64,000 nucleotides of DNA, taken from Ga0077527 sp038144955 (lineage in GTDB: Bacteria > Pseudomonadota > Gammaproteobacteria > Burkholderiales > SG8-41). Both the position numbers and the translations under genes were made by a program. The stretch lies in the NCBI GenBank assembly GCA_038144955.1, contig JAYQOT010000003.1, positions 1 to 64,000 on the forward strand. The letters run 5' to 3'. The notes under the pieces are model-generated. The model saw only the letters and a program-made list of their open reading frames with translations, had not been told where the DNA came from and did no database searches. Numbering within the stretch: position 1 is the first letter of the stretch; each line of letters opens with the position of its first letter. Positions 50,572-58,910 of this stretch are shown here, piece after piece.

Positions 50572-51846
50572 TCAGGGCAGTTTCCGGTAATGCGCGGGTA
50601 ATTGCCGGCGAATGGGTTTCAGCCGCAATTTGGCGTGCAGCGGCAGGCCGTCATTGAACGGGGGCCATGCCTCGCCGTTTATCAACGGGGCAAAGTAGCG
50701 TCTGGCACGTGCGGTCAGCCGGAAACCGTCGGCAGTCAGAAAGGCGCGGGGCAGGCGTTTTTCACGGTTCATGATGCCTGCCAGCGGTGCCGGTTCGAGA
50801 TGCCAGCGGTAGGGCCGGTCATGGCTACGGACAATAACCGGCATGACATCGCTTAGGCCGCGAACGGCAAACTGGACCGCCGCGCGGCCAACTGCGTAGG
50901 CCTGCTCGACATCCGTTTTCGAGGACAGGTAGCGTGCCGAACGCTGCACGTAATCAAGCACGCTCCAGTGCACCTTGACCTTCAGTTCGTTGCGGATCAT
51001 CGCCGCGATCAGCGGGGCGACGCCGCCCAGCTGGTCGTGTGCCGGGATGCCGTCTCCCCCCACCTGGGTCAGCCGTCTGCCATCGGCAAGACAGATGCCC
51101 TCGGCCACCGCCACGGCACAGTAACCGAAACGGGCAATGCGGGCGCGCACACCGGCCAGAAAGCGGATTCGGTTGAACCGGATCTCCGGCACCAGCAGCA
51201 GCAAGGGGCCGTCGTCGCCAGCGGTCTGCGCCATTCCGCAGGCAGCAGCAATCCATCCGGCATGGCGGCCCATTACTTCCATCACAAAGACTTTGGTTGA
51301 ACTGTTAGCCATCGAAGCCAGGTCCGCCATGGCTTCACGCAGGCTGGTGGCCACATGCTTGGCGACCGAGCCGAAACCCGGACTCGAATCAGAGTGCAGG
51401 ATGTCGTTGTCTATGGTTTTGGGCACGGCGATCGAGGTGACCGGGTAACCTATCTGCGGGAGGATGGTGGCGATGAAGTGTGCCGTTTCGGCGGAGCCGT
51501 TGCCGCCGTTGTAGAAGAAGTAGCCGATGTTGTGGGCGCGGAAGATCTCGACCAGGCGTTCGTACTGGAGGCGACCTTGCGGCAGCGGGGACAGGTCGTA
51601 GCGGCACGAGCCGAATGCCCCCCCTGGGGTGTGACGCAGCGCCCGGATCGCGGACAGCGACTCGGCGTTTATGTCTATGAGGTCCTCGGTCAGGGCACCG
51701 ATGATGCCGTTGCGGGCGGCAAGGATGCCGGAGATATGGCGACGGTAACGGCGCGCCGCCTCGAACAGACCGCAGGCCGTGGCGTTGATGGTGGCGGTGA
51801 CACCGCCGGACTGGGCGTAGAGTGCGTTGCGGGCGGGCACGTGCAA
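50572..51846 (-). CDS. 6-phosphofructokinase, PfkA superfamily, probably pyrophosphate-dependent
   Basis: Interconverts fructose-6-phosphate and fructose-1,6-bisphosphate. The 424-residue protein is longer than ATP-PFK (320). Motifs: YAQSGGVTATINA at the start, YNGGNGSAETAH near residue 113, PKTIDNDI near 143 with the catalytic Asp, and MGRHAGWIAAA near 195. The Lys of PKTIDND marks pyrophosphate-using enzymes (ATP types have PGTIDND), but the GGNGS loop keeps the Gly found in ATP types instead of the Asp of classical PPi-PFK, so the donor is not settled by sequence. Position between adk and hppA favours pyrophosphate. Confidence 0.85.
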   Translation of the reverse strand: MHVPARNALYAQSGGVTATINATACGLFEAARRYRRHISGILAARNGIIGALTEDLIDINAESLSAIRALRHTPGGAFGSCRYDLSPLPQGRLQYERLVEIFRAHNIGYFFYNGGNGSAETAHFIATILPQIGYPVTSIAVPKTIDNDILHSDSSPGFGSVAKHVATSLREAMADLASMANSSTKVFVMEVMGRHAGWIAAACGMAQTAGDDGPLLLLVPEIRFNRIRFLAGVRARIARFGYCAVAVAEGICLADGRRLTQVGGDGIPAHDQLGGVAPLIAAMIRNELKVKVHWSVLDYVQRSARYLSSKTDVEQAYAVGRAAVQFAVRGLSDVMPVIVRSHDRPYRWHLEPAPLAGIMNREKRLPRAFLTADGFRLTARARRYFAPLINGEAWPPFNDGLPLHAKLRLKPIRRQLPAHYRKLP

Positions 51847-51913
51847 AAACTCGGCTTCTGATCCTGTCGACGCTGGAGTATTTAAGGCTTCAGCCGGTCA
51901 CCACTGCGGTCAT

Positions 51914-52597
51914 TCAATGTTTCGCGCGGTTGTGTGGAGCGTGCGATTCGATGGCAGCGAAGATCTTGTCGCGGATGTGCTCGACTGAACCGCGGCCGTA
52001 GATGTTGACGTAGTTCGGTGCCCGTGGATCACCGCTGGCAGCCCAGCTGAGGTAGTAGTTCACCAGTGGTTTGGTCTGCGAGTGATACGTCGCGATGCGT
52101 TTGGTGACGGTTTCCTCATTGTCATCTGCACGCTGGATCAGCGGCTCACCGGTGACGTCGTCCTTGCCCTCGACACGCGGTGGATTGAATTCGACGTGAT
52201 AAGAGCGTCCGGAAGCCGGATGTATGCGTCGGCCGCTCATGCGGCGCAGTATTTCGCCGTCGCCAACCTCAACTTCGATGACGAAGTCGATGTCTATCCC
52301 CGCCTGGCGCAGCGCCTCGGCCTGCGGCAGGGTTCGCGGAAAACCGTCCATGATGAAACCGTTGACGCAATCGGGAGACTTGATGCGTTGCTTGACCAGT
52401 TCGATGACCAGCGGATCAGGCACCAGGGCTCCGCGGTCCATGTAGGAGCGTGCTTCATTGCCGAGCGGCGAATTTTCCTTCATCGCCGCGCGCAGCATGT
52501 CGCCGGTGGAAATCTGCGGAATCTTGTAACGTTCGATCAGGAAATGGGCTTGGGTGCCTTTGCCTGCGCCAGGCAATCCAAGTAACAGTATGCGCAT
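51914..52597 (-). CDS. adk: Adenylate kinase
   Basis: Balances ATP + AMP with 2 ADP. The 227-residue protein has the P-loop LLGLPGAGKGTQA at residues 4-16, TGDMLRAA near 31, the GFPRTLPQA segment near 85, and a long LID domain (about 122-160) with GRRIHPASGRSYHVEFNPP. It is zinc-free, since the LID has no Cys cluster. The length is slightly above E. coli's 214. It lies downstream of kdsB and upstream of the phosphofructokinase gene, all on the minus strand. Confidence 0.97.
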   Translation of the reverse strand: MRILLLGLPGAGKGTQAHFLIERYKIPQISTGDMLRAAMKENSPLGNEARSYMDRGALVPDPLVIELVKQRIKSPDCVNGFIMDGFPRTLPQAEALRQAGIDIDFVIEVEVGDGEILRRMSGRRIHPASGRSYHVEFNPPRVEGKDDVTGEPLIQRADDNEETVTKRIATYHSQTKPLVNYYLSWAASGDPRAPNYVNIYGRGSVEHIRDKIFAAIESHAPHNRAKH

Positions 52598-52677
52598 GTC
52601 AGCTTGCCGGTTGAAGGTCGGGTGAATGAGTATAGCCGTGCGGTGGCTGTCCGCAAAATCAGTGCAGGATTCCGTGT

Positions 52678-53433
52678 TCAGCGCAGCAAACGGCGTATGC
52701 GCCTGAGGTCCGCGGGGGTGTCGACACCGGGATGCGGTGCTGTGCTGGTCAGCGCTACGCTGATGCGGTAGCCGTTGACCAGCGCGCGCAACTGCTCGAG
52801 CGCTTCAGCACGTTCGATGGCCGCGGGTCTGAGCCGGCCGTATGTTTTGAGGAAGCCCGCGCGATAGGCATAAATGCCCAGATGACGCAGCACCGGCAGA
52901 CCGGGAGGGAGTTTGCGGATGCCGTGTTTGAACGCGTCGCGGGCGTATGGAATCGGGGCGCGGCTGAAATACAGCGCATGTCCCTCCGCATCAAGGGTGA
53001 CCTTGACCACGTTGGGATTGGTCATGTCTCGCGGATCGCTGATGCGTGTAGCGGCAGTGGCGATTGCGGCTGCAGGATGCTCGGCGAGGTTTTCAGCGAC
53101 CCTGTGAATCAGGGACGGTGCGATCAGGGGCTCATCACCTTGCACGTTGACCACGATGGCGCTGTCGGGCAACCGCAACCTGCGCGCTACTTCAGCAATG
53201 CGGTCGGTGCCGGTGGCATGGTTTTTTCGGGTCATCATCGCCTGGAATCCGTGATCTTCCACGACGGTTGCGATGCGTGGATCATCGGTGGCAACCACGA
53301 CCCGGGCCGCGCCGCTCCTGGCCGCGCGTGCGGCTACCTGGACCACCATGGGCTTGCCGCGGATTTCGGCCAGCGGCTTCCCCGGGAAACGCGACGATGC
53401 GTAGCGTGCGGGGATGACAACGATGAATTTCAT
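52678..53433 (-). CDS. kdsB: 3-deoxy-manno-octulosonate cytidylyltransferase
   Basis: Activates Kdo as CMP-Kdo for lipid A-core assembly. The 251-residue protein begins with the nucleotide-binding VVIPARYASSRFPGKPL at about 5-21, has VVATDDPRI near 48, the VVNVQGDEPLI motif near 94 with the Mg2+-binding Asp, and RHLGIYAYR near 185. The length matches E. coli KdsB (248). It starts 4 bp after the ycaR stop, within the lpxK-ycaR-kdsB cluster of envelope genes. Confidence 0.97.
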   Translation of the reverse strand: MKFIVVIPARYASSRFPGKPLAEIRGKPMVVQVAARAARSGAARVVVATDDPRIATVVEDHGFQAMMTRKNHATGTDRIAEVARRLRLPDSAIVVNVQGDEPLIAPSLIHRVAENLAEHPAAAIATAATRISDPRDMTNPNVVKVTLDAEGHALYFSRAPIPYARDAFKHGIRKLPPGLPVLRHLGIYAYRAGFLKTYGRLRPAAIERAEALEQLRALVNGYRISVALTSTAPHPGVDTPADLRRIRRLLR

Positions 53434-53437
53434 CGTC

Positions 53438-53617
53438 TCAGAGTTCTGTTTCGGCGGGTATCTTGCGTGCGTCGTCTTCGAGCATGACCGGGATGCCGTC
53501 CGTGATCGGATAGGCGAGTCGGCATGGTTTGCAGATCAGTTCGCCCTCGGTTTTGCGGTAGAGCAGCGGACCCTTGCAGATCGGGCATACCAGTATGTCG
53601 AGCAGTTTTTCGTCCAT
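53438..53617 (-). CDS. ycaR: YcaR/Trm112-family small zinc-ribbon protein
   Basis: A 59-residue protein of the UPF0434/Trm112 family, unassigned biochemically in most bacteria. From the ATG at 53615-53617 it reads MDEKLLDILVCPICKG, with a second CKPC at about residue 30, giving a two-CxxC zinc ribbon, then the conserved AYPITDGIPVML. It sits between lpxK (4 bp away) and kdsB (4 bp away), the universal order in this group of bacteria. The longer upstream frame overlaps lpxK and is not used. Confidence 0.92.
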   Translation of the reverse strand: MDEKLLDILVCPICKGPLLYRKTEGELICKPCRLAYPITDGIPVMLEDDARKIPAETEL

Positions 53618-53621
53618 GGCG

Positions 53622-54602
53622 TCAGGCCTGTGAAAGACGGGTGAGTATTTTTGCGCCCAGTTCCGGTTCAACGACGGCATCAACGGCCAGCACCCAGCAG
53701 GTTGAAGTCGCGAACCCAACGCATTTTACCGCATCCTTTTCCGTCATCACGACATCATCTACCCTGGCAAACTGCAGATCTGCGGGCACGTAGGGATGAT
53801 GATCCGGGAACGGATGTTCGCTGCATTCGATGCCGATCCTGTGCAAATGTTCGAAAAAACGCTGCGGATTGCCGATGCCGGCAACCGCGTGCACGCGACG
53901 GCCGCGGAAATAAGCGGCGGGTGCGGTGGTATGCGGATCGCGCAGGTTGCGGAAAGTCATGCCCTCGAGATCCATCCTGATCGCACCGGGGCAGTCCTGC
54001 TGCGCACCGTTGACCACCACGGCGTCGACTGTCGCCAGCCGTGATGCCGGTTCACGCAGCGGGCCTGCCGGCAGCGGCCAGCCGTTGCCCAGTCCGCGGG
54101 CGCCGTCGATGACAGCAATTTCGAAATTGCGGGCGAGCCGGTAATGCTGCAGGCCGTCATCACTGATGATCACGTCGATTGCGGGATGCGCGGCATGCAA
54201 TGCGCGGACGGTTGCGGCGCGATCAGTGCCCACCCATACCGGGCAGCCGGCGCGGCGTGCCAGCAGGCAGGGTTCGTCGCCGTAGTCGGCAGGGAGGCCT
54301 TCAGGTGGAACCTGGCGTGGATCGGTGCGCGATGCGCCGTAACCGCGGCTGATAATCGCGGGGTGACGGCCTTGTTCCGCAAGAAACCGTGCCAGCCACA
54401 GCACCAGCGGTGTTTTGCCGGTACCGCCGGCGGTGATGTTGCCGACGACGATGACCGGAAGGCCGGTTTTCTCAGGAGTCAGCAGCCCGCTGCGCCAGGC
54501 GAGGCGCCTCAGGGTTGCCGCGAGCAGGAAGAGCAGCGCCAGGGGTAACAGCAGAATGGCGCGCAGGCCACGGTTCTGCCAGTGAGCAGGAGAGGACATC
54601 AC
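53622..54602 (-). CDS. lpxK: Tetraacyldisaccharide 4'-kinase
   Basis: Phosphorylates the lipid A precursor DS-1-P at the 4' position, at the inner face of the cytoplasmic membrane. The 326-residue protein has an N-terminal membrane helix (about 14-33), the P-loop VGNITAGGTGKTPLVLW near residue 52, SRGYGAS near 85, the ISDDGLQHYRL catalytic segment near 146, and FPDHHPY near 262. The length matches E. coli LpxK (328). A second ATG at codon 2 is a possible start. It lies 42 bp after exbD. Confidence 0.96.
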   Translation of the reverse strand: MMSSPAHWQNRGLRAILLLPLALLFLLAATLRRLAWRSGLLTPEKTGLPVIVVGNITAGGTGKTPLVLWLARFLAEQGRHPAIISRGYGASRTDPRQVPPEGLPADYGDEPCLLARRAGCPVWVGTDRAATVRALHAAHPAIDVIISDDGLQHYRLARNFEIAVIDGARGLGNGWPLPAGPLREPASRLATVDAVVVNGAQQDCPGAIRMDLEGMTFRNLRDPHTTAPAAYFRGRRVHAVAGIGNPQRFFEHLHRIGIECSEHPFPDHHPYVPADLQFARVDDVVMTEKDAVKCVGFATSTCWVLAVDAVVEPELGAKILTRLSQA

Positions 54603-54644
54603 GGGAGAAGCGTACCCCCATAGTCGGCCGCCGTCGAGGCCGGG

Positions 54645-55064
54645 TTACTTGCGCGGCGCCTTGGTGGTAAAGGTGATTTTCGGATAACCCGCCATCTGTG
54701 CCGCCTCCATCACCCGCACTACCGACTGGTGTGCGGCGTTGGCGTCGGCATTGATGACGATGACCGGCTCTTTCATCTCGCCGGCAGCCCGTTTCAGCGC
54801 GTCGCTGAGCATGCCTGCGTTGGTGGCGGTGACCGCCGCCTTGTTGATCGAGTAATTGCCCTTGGCATCGATTGCCACGTCGATCTGTGCAGGCCGCTCG
54901 GGTGGTCTTTCGGCCTCGGCCGTGGGCAGATTGATCTGCAGTTCGGCGAACCGCGAATAGGTGGTGGTCACCATCAGGAAAATCAGGATGACCAGCAGCA
55001 CGTCGATCAACGGTATGAAGTTGATCTCAGGTTCCTCGCGGAAGGCGCGGTGGCGGAATTTCAT
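54645..55064 (-). CDS. exbD: ExbD/TolR-family energy transducer
   Basis: With ExbB it harvests the proton motive force for TonB- or Tol-type work at the outer membrane. The 139-residue protein has the N-terminal EINFIPLIDVLLVILIFLMV membrane helix (about 14-36) containing the essential Asp, then a periplasmic domain ending in the RVMEAAQMAGYPKITFTT segment typical of ExbD/TolR. It follows exbB by 24 bp and precedes lpxK, the standard betaproteobacterial order. No tonB is present nearby, so its partner is unknown. Confidence 0.93.
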   Translation of the reverse strand: MKFRHRAFREEPEINFIPLIDVLLVILIFLMVTTTYSRFAELQINLPTAEAERPPERPAQIDVAIDAKGNYSINKAAVTATNAGMLSDALKRAAGEMKEPVIVINADANAAHQSVVRVMEAAQMAGYPKITFTTKAPRK

Positions 55065-55088
55065 GCGGGCATTTCCGGTTGCCGGGGC

Positions 55089-55697
55089 TCAGGCATCCCG
55101 TTCGCCGTGGATGATTTCGACCAGCTTGACGGCCTGCATCTGCATTTCAACCAGCAGCGCATCGACCTTGGTGCGGAAGTAGCGGTAGAACACCATGCTG
55201 GGTACGGCGACGACGAGGCCGAAAGCGGTGTTGTAGAGGGCGATCGAAATGCCGTGGGCCAGTACCAGCGGGTTGGTGCCGGAAGGCGTCTGCGAGCCGA
55301 ATATTTCGATCATGCCAATCACCGTACCGAACAGGCCGAGCAGCGGTGCTATGGCGGCAATGGTGCCCAGGCTGGTGAGAAAGCGCTCAAGGTCGATGGC
55401 GACCACGTGGCCGGCTTCCTCGATGGATTCCTTCATGACCTCAGGGGCATGTTTTTCGTTGCGCAGTCCGGCGGCGAGGATCTGGCCGAGCGGTGAGCTG
55501 GTCGCGAGCTGGTTGAGCATCTGTGAAGTGACACCGTTCTGGCGGTACGCCTGCACGGTGTGTGCCAGCAGGTTTTTCGGCAATACGACGTTCTGGCGCA
55601 GCGACCACAGGCGCTCGCCGATGATGGCCAGCGCGATGACTGAACAGAGGAGCAAGGGCCAAATCGGCCAACCGGCCGCTTGAATGATGGAATACAC
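55089..55697 (-). CDS. exbB: ExbB/TolQ/MotA-family proton channel protein
   Basis: The channel subunit working with ExbD. The 202-residue protein has three membrane helices (about 10-30, 105-130 and 150-175). The MotA/TolQ/ExbB core reads FLTSLGTIAAIAPLLGLFGTVIGMIEIF near residue 105, and the last helix NTAFGLVVAVPSMVFYRYF. The length is near TolQ/ExbB norms (about 210-240). It heads the operon exbB-exbD-lpxK-ycaR-kdsB. A 530-bp gene-free region precedes it. Confidence 0.93.
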   Translation of the reverse strand: MYSIIQAAGWPIWPLLLCSVIALAIIGERLWSLRQNVVLPKNLLAHTVQAYRQNGVTSQMLNQLATSSPLGQILAAGLRNEKHAPEVMKESIEEAGHVVAIDLERFLTSLGTIAAIAPLLGLFGTVIGMIEIFGSQTPSGTNPLVLAHGISIALYNTAFGLVVAVPSMVFYRYFRTKVDALLVEMQMQAVKLVEIIHGERDA

Positions 55698-56227
55698 GCG
55701 GACTCTTTTCTTCAGTGGTTCAAAAAACTGGCGTAACTGTAGCGGCCATGGCCTGAATCAGCAAGCGCAGCGCAGGCAAGAGCTTTGAGCTAAAACGGCT
55801 TTTTCGGCTTTTCCACATTTATTGTGGATAAGCCTGTGCACAGCCTGTAAACGGTCAACCTAAGTCCCGCTTCCGGCTCAGAAAAAGCGGATTGCCTATT
55901 TCATGGACTGGTAATAAAAGTCAATTAAAACATATAGTTAATTAAATCATCCCGGGGCGATGTGAAAGCGCTTTTTGAGTAAATGTTTTGCGTTCCGGGA
56001 TTGTGGATGACTTGTGCCGGAAAAATCGTTTTGCATCCGCGGTTTGCGGCGCTTTTCGCGGCGTGCTCGCCACGTTTTTTCATGGCTCCGGTGGATTGCG
56101 ACAGCAATCAACTACGCTTTAAGCATGGCTGGCGCAGCGGATTGATTGCCACGTGAGATGTTCACGGCGAAAATAAACGGGTGTCGAATAAAATCATCAA
56201 CACAGCAAGGCCAAAGGAAATGCATCA
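55698..56227. other. 530-bp gene-free region with DnaA-box-like sites and an AT-rich stretch
   Basis: No credible ORF. It contains TTTTCCACA (55809-55817), a perfect TTATCCACA on the minus strand (55823-55831) facing it, and TCATCCACA on the minus strand (56002-56010), the middle one a consensus DnaA box. An AT-rich stretch (about 55912-55950) with the 16-bp repeat lies between them. Promoters for exbB and the gene at 56228 must also lie here. Without dnaA, dnaN or rpmH nearby I do not call it an origin. Confidence 0.45.
55925..55940 (-). repeat. AT-rich 16-bp repeat, copy 2
   Basis: TTAAAACATATAGTTA on the plus strand, identical to the copy at 59889 and the exact reverse complement of the copy at 1305. 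It lies in the gene-free region upstream of exbB and the gene at 56228. Confidence 0.7.
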
Positions 56228-56527
56228 ATGACTTTTTTCGTCGAAGGCGTCAACAAATCCCTGGAACCGCAAAAACAGGTGCGCCGCATCGGCGAGTTCA
56301 AGACGGTGGCAGAGGCGGTCGAAGTGGCACAAAAGACCGTGGATGCTTTTCTGCAGAGCCAGCATCGCCCGGGCATGGAGGCCAAGTCGCTTTTCGCCAT
56401 GTATCAGGAGAAAGCTGAATTCCCGTTCATTTTCCGCGACGATGACCGCACGTTCAACGTGCCCGGTTTCAATCATGTCCAGTATTCACACCAGAGGATC
56501 AAGGCGCTTTGCGAAGCCAAACGCTGA
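56228..56527 (+). CDS. Small protein of unknown function
   Basis: I do not recognise this 99-residue protein. It is soluble, without signal or membrane segment. Visible are an N-terminal KQVRRIGEFKTVAEAVEVAQKTV helix, a MYQEKAEFPFIFRDDD strand-turn, and a short basic end. AAAGGAAA lies about 8-10 bases upstream of the ATG at 56228; an ATG at 56220 leads directly to a stop. It precedes xseA by 67 bp on the same strand and may share its transcript. The codon usage looks like that of its neighbours, so I take it as a real gene. Confidence 0.55.
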   Translation: MTFFVEGVNKSLEPQKQVRRIGEFKTVAEAVEVAQKTVDAFLQSQHRPGMEAKSLFAMYQEKAEFPFIFRDDDRTFNVPGFNHVQYSHQRIKALCEAKR

Positions 56528-56594
56528 GCCTGTTTCCCCCGTTTGTTTTTTCCTTTGCTCCGGTGGTTGTTGACCGGTCCGGCAGCATCCTCTG

Positions 56595-57935
56595 ATGTCC
56601 GATCTGCTCGAGCAGGCGACACAGCAAACCGTCATCTCGGTCGCCGAACTGAACCGCCTCGCCCGCAGCGCCATCGAGCGCCATGTGCCGCTGTTGTGGG
56701 TCGCGGGAGAGATTTCCAACTACAAGCGCTATGACAGCGGGCACTGCTATTTCTCGCTGAAGGACGAAGCTGCCCAGGTTGATGCGGTGATGTTCCGTCA
56801 CAAGGCGCAGCATCTCGACTGGGTCCCGGAAAACGGCATGCAGGTCGAAGTGCGGGCAACCGCGACCGTCTATGAGGCGCGCGGCAAATTCCAGCTGGTG
56901 GTGGATGCCATGCGCCGTGCCGGCCTTGGTGCGCTCTATGCTGCGTTCGAAAAACTCAAGGCCAGGCTGGAGAAAGAAGGCCTGTTCGACGCGGCGCTGA
57001 AGCGGGAACTGCCGCCTTTCCCGCGCACGGTCGGCGTGGTGACTTCACCGCAGGCCGCGGCGCTGCGCGACGTGATCAGCGCACTGCGCAGGCGCATGCC
57101 CGGAATAGGCGTCATCCTTTACCCGGCGCCGGTGCAGGGAGAGGGTGCTGCGCAGAAAATTGCGGATGCGATTGCGCTGGCGGGCGCCCGCGCAGAATGC
57201 GATGTGCTGATAGTCTGCCGGGGCGGAGGCAGCATCGAGGATCTGTGGGCGTTCAACGAGGAAGTGGTGGCGCGGGCGATCCGCGCCTGTCCGCTGCCGG
57301 TGGTCTCGGGCGTCGGCCACGAAACCGATTTCACGATCGCGGACTTTGCGGCTGACCTGCGTGCCCCGACGCCCACTGCCGCCGCCGAGCTGGTCAGTCC
57401 CGATGCGGCGAAACTGCGGCGTGACCTGGCGCTGGCCGGTCAGCAGCTGGCTCGGGTGTTCGCGCGCGGGATCGAAGATCGCATGCAGCGGCTTGATTAC
57501 CTGTCGCGGCGGCTGACCCATCCCGGAGAACGCCTGCGCAACCAGTTCATCCATCTTCAGCATCTGGGCAGCCGCCTGCGCGGCAGCTGGCGGCTGGGAG
57601 CGGAAGCGCAGACATGGACTTTGCGCGATGCTGCACAGCGGTTGCGTGCTTCGGCGCCGGATACCAGCCTTCGGCAGCACCGGCAGCAGGAGCTGGCGCG
57701 GCGACTTCACGGCGGTCTGCGCGATCATCTGGCAACGGCGGTAGAAAGGGTGGGCGCGGTGCGCGCCCACCTGCTGCACCTCAATCCGCAGCGTGTCCTC
57801 GAGCGCGGTTACAGCATCACCGAGACCGCTGACGGCGTCATCGTGCGCGACAGTGCGAAATTGTCAGCGGACCAGGAGCTCAAGGTCACGCTGGCGAAAG
57901 GCTGGGCCGGGGTGCGGGTGAAGCGCACGGGATAG
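56595..57935 (+). CDS. xseA: Exodeoxyribonuclease VII large subunit
   Basis: With XseB it degrades single-stranded DNA in both directions. The 446-residue protein (E. coli 456) has the OB-fold N-terminal domain (VAGEISNYKRYDSGHCYFSLKD near 35), the catalytic core with TSPQAAALRDVI near 150, CRGGGSIEDLWAFNEE near 210, and VGHETDFTIADFAADLRAPTPTAAAE near 237, followed by a C-terminal coiled coil and the NPQRVLERGYSI motif near 395. xseB is not in the window. Confidence 0.96.
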   Translation: MSDLLEQATQQTVISVAELNRLARSAIERHVPLLWVAGEISNYKRYDSGHCYFSLKDEAAQVDAVMFRHKAQHLDWVPENGMQVEVRATATVYEARGKFQLVVDAMRRAGLGALYAAFEKLKARLEKEGLFDAALKRELPPFPRTVGVVTSPQAAALRDVISALRRRMPGIGVILYPAPVQGEGAAQKIADAIALAGARAECDVLIVCRGGGSIEDLWAFNEEVVARAIRACPLPVVSGVGHETDFTIADFAADLRAPTPTAAAELVSPDAAKLRRDLALAGQQLARVFARGIEDRMQRLDYLSRRLTHPGERLRNQFIHLQHLGSRLRGSWRLGAEAQTWTLRDAAQRLRASAPDTSLRQHRQQELARRLHGGLRDHLATAVERVGAVRAHLLHLNPQRVLERGYSITETADGVIVRDSAKLSADQELKVTLAKGWAGVRVKRTG

Positions 57936-58066
57936 CGACGCCGTGCCTTGACGTGCAGCCGGTTGCTGCATATAAGGTCTTTCCGGGGAGGCGATGGAAG
58001 CGGGACCCTGTCCCGGTTCGCAGGACAGCTGCAGACGCACTGCCCACAGACAACGGGGTTTGAACC

Positions 58067-58897
58067 ATGAACGAGTTCGATTTCACGCGGCCTTCCCAGA
58101 GCGAGGTTTACAACGCCAACGTCGCGCGACTGTTTTTTCACGCCAATGGCCAGACGCGCAGCGTTGCAGCGGGCAACGTGCTGTTCAAGGAAGGCGCTCC
58201 CGGCGACTCCATGTATTTCCTGGCCAGTGGCGACATGGCGCTGACCCGTGGCGGCAAGCCGCTGGACGTGATCAAGGCCGGGGAGGTGCTGGGCGAGATG
58301 TCGGTGCTGACCGGTGTGCCGCGCAGTGCCACGGCGACCGCCAAGTCGGACTGTGAAGTGATCGAAATGAGCGGACCGGTATTTTCCGGGGCCATTCAGA
58401 AGTCGCCTGAATTCGCACTGATGCTGCTGGCGATTCTGATCAAGCGCCTGCGCCTGGCCCTCGCCATGCAGATGCTCGGCAAGGGTGCTGCCGGCGCCAA
58501 CGAAGCCATTCCAACCTCTGGTGCGGTGTTCGACGCGGCATTGCTGCAGGAACTCACTTCCAATTTTCCGGCGCGGCCCCCGGTTTACCAGCCCAAGAAC
58601 GCAGTCATCATGCGCGAGGGCGAGGCCGGCATCTTCATGTACGTGGTTATCGACGGCATCATCCGCATCAGCGTAGGCGAGAAGGTGGTCGAACTGGTCA
58701 AGGCCGGTGGGGTTTTCGGCGAGATGGCGCTGGTCGACCAGTCCAAGCGCGCCGCAACTGCGGCTGCATCGGCGGACAGCAACCTGATGTCGATCAACCG
58801 CAACGACTTTCTGACGCTGATCAAGACCAACCCGGCTTTCGGGCTTTCGCTGCTCAAGGCGCTGGCCAACCGCCTGCGCAATACCGGGAAAAAATAA
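58067..58897 (+). CDS. Tandem cyclic-nucleotide-binding-domain protein
   Basis: A 276-residue cytosolic protein with two complete cNMP-binding domains, about residues 20-140 and 165-275. Both have the phosphate-binding cassette: EVLGEMSVLTGVPRSATATAK near 80 and GVFGEMALVDQSKRAATAAAS near 215. Both end in helices, but neither is followed by a DNA-binding domain. The two domains may be allosteric sensors for a partner, and which nucleotide binds is unknown. The 131 bp before the ATG at 58067 hold no other gene. It converges with miaA, 13 bp away. It is related by domain, not neighbourhood, to the protein at 3933. Confidence 0.8.
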   Translation: MNEFDFTRPSQSEVYNANVARLFFHANGQTRSVAAGNVLFKEGAPGDSMYFLASGDMALTRGGKPLDVIKAGEVLGEMSVLTGVPRSATATAKSDCEVIEMSGPVFSGAIQKSPEFALMLLAILIKRLRLALAMQMLGKGAAGANEAIPTSGAVFDAALLQELTSNFPARPPVYQPKNAVIMREGEAGIFMYVVIDGIIRISVGEKVVELVKAGGVFGEMALVDQSKRAATAAASADSNLMSINRNDFLTLIKTNPAFGLSLLKALANRLRNTGKK

Positions 58898-58910
58898 ACT
58901 CTGCTGTCTT

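Noticed and set aside
55925..56107. 60-codon minus-strand ORF ending in the AT-rich repeat
   Set aside because: No ribosome site, no family, and its 3' end is formed by the repeat itself.
55698..56227. Chromosomal replication origin
   Set aside because: Only two or three DnaA-box-like sites and no origin-linked genes; reported as an observation, not as oriC.
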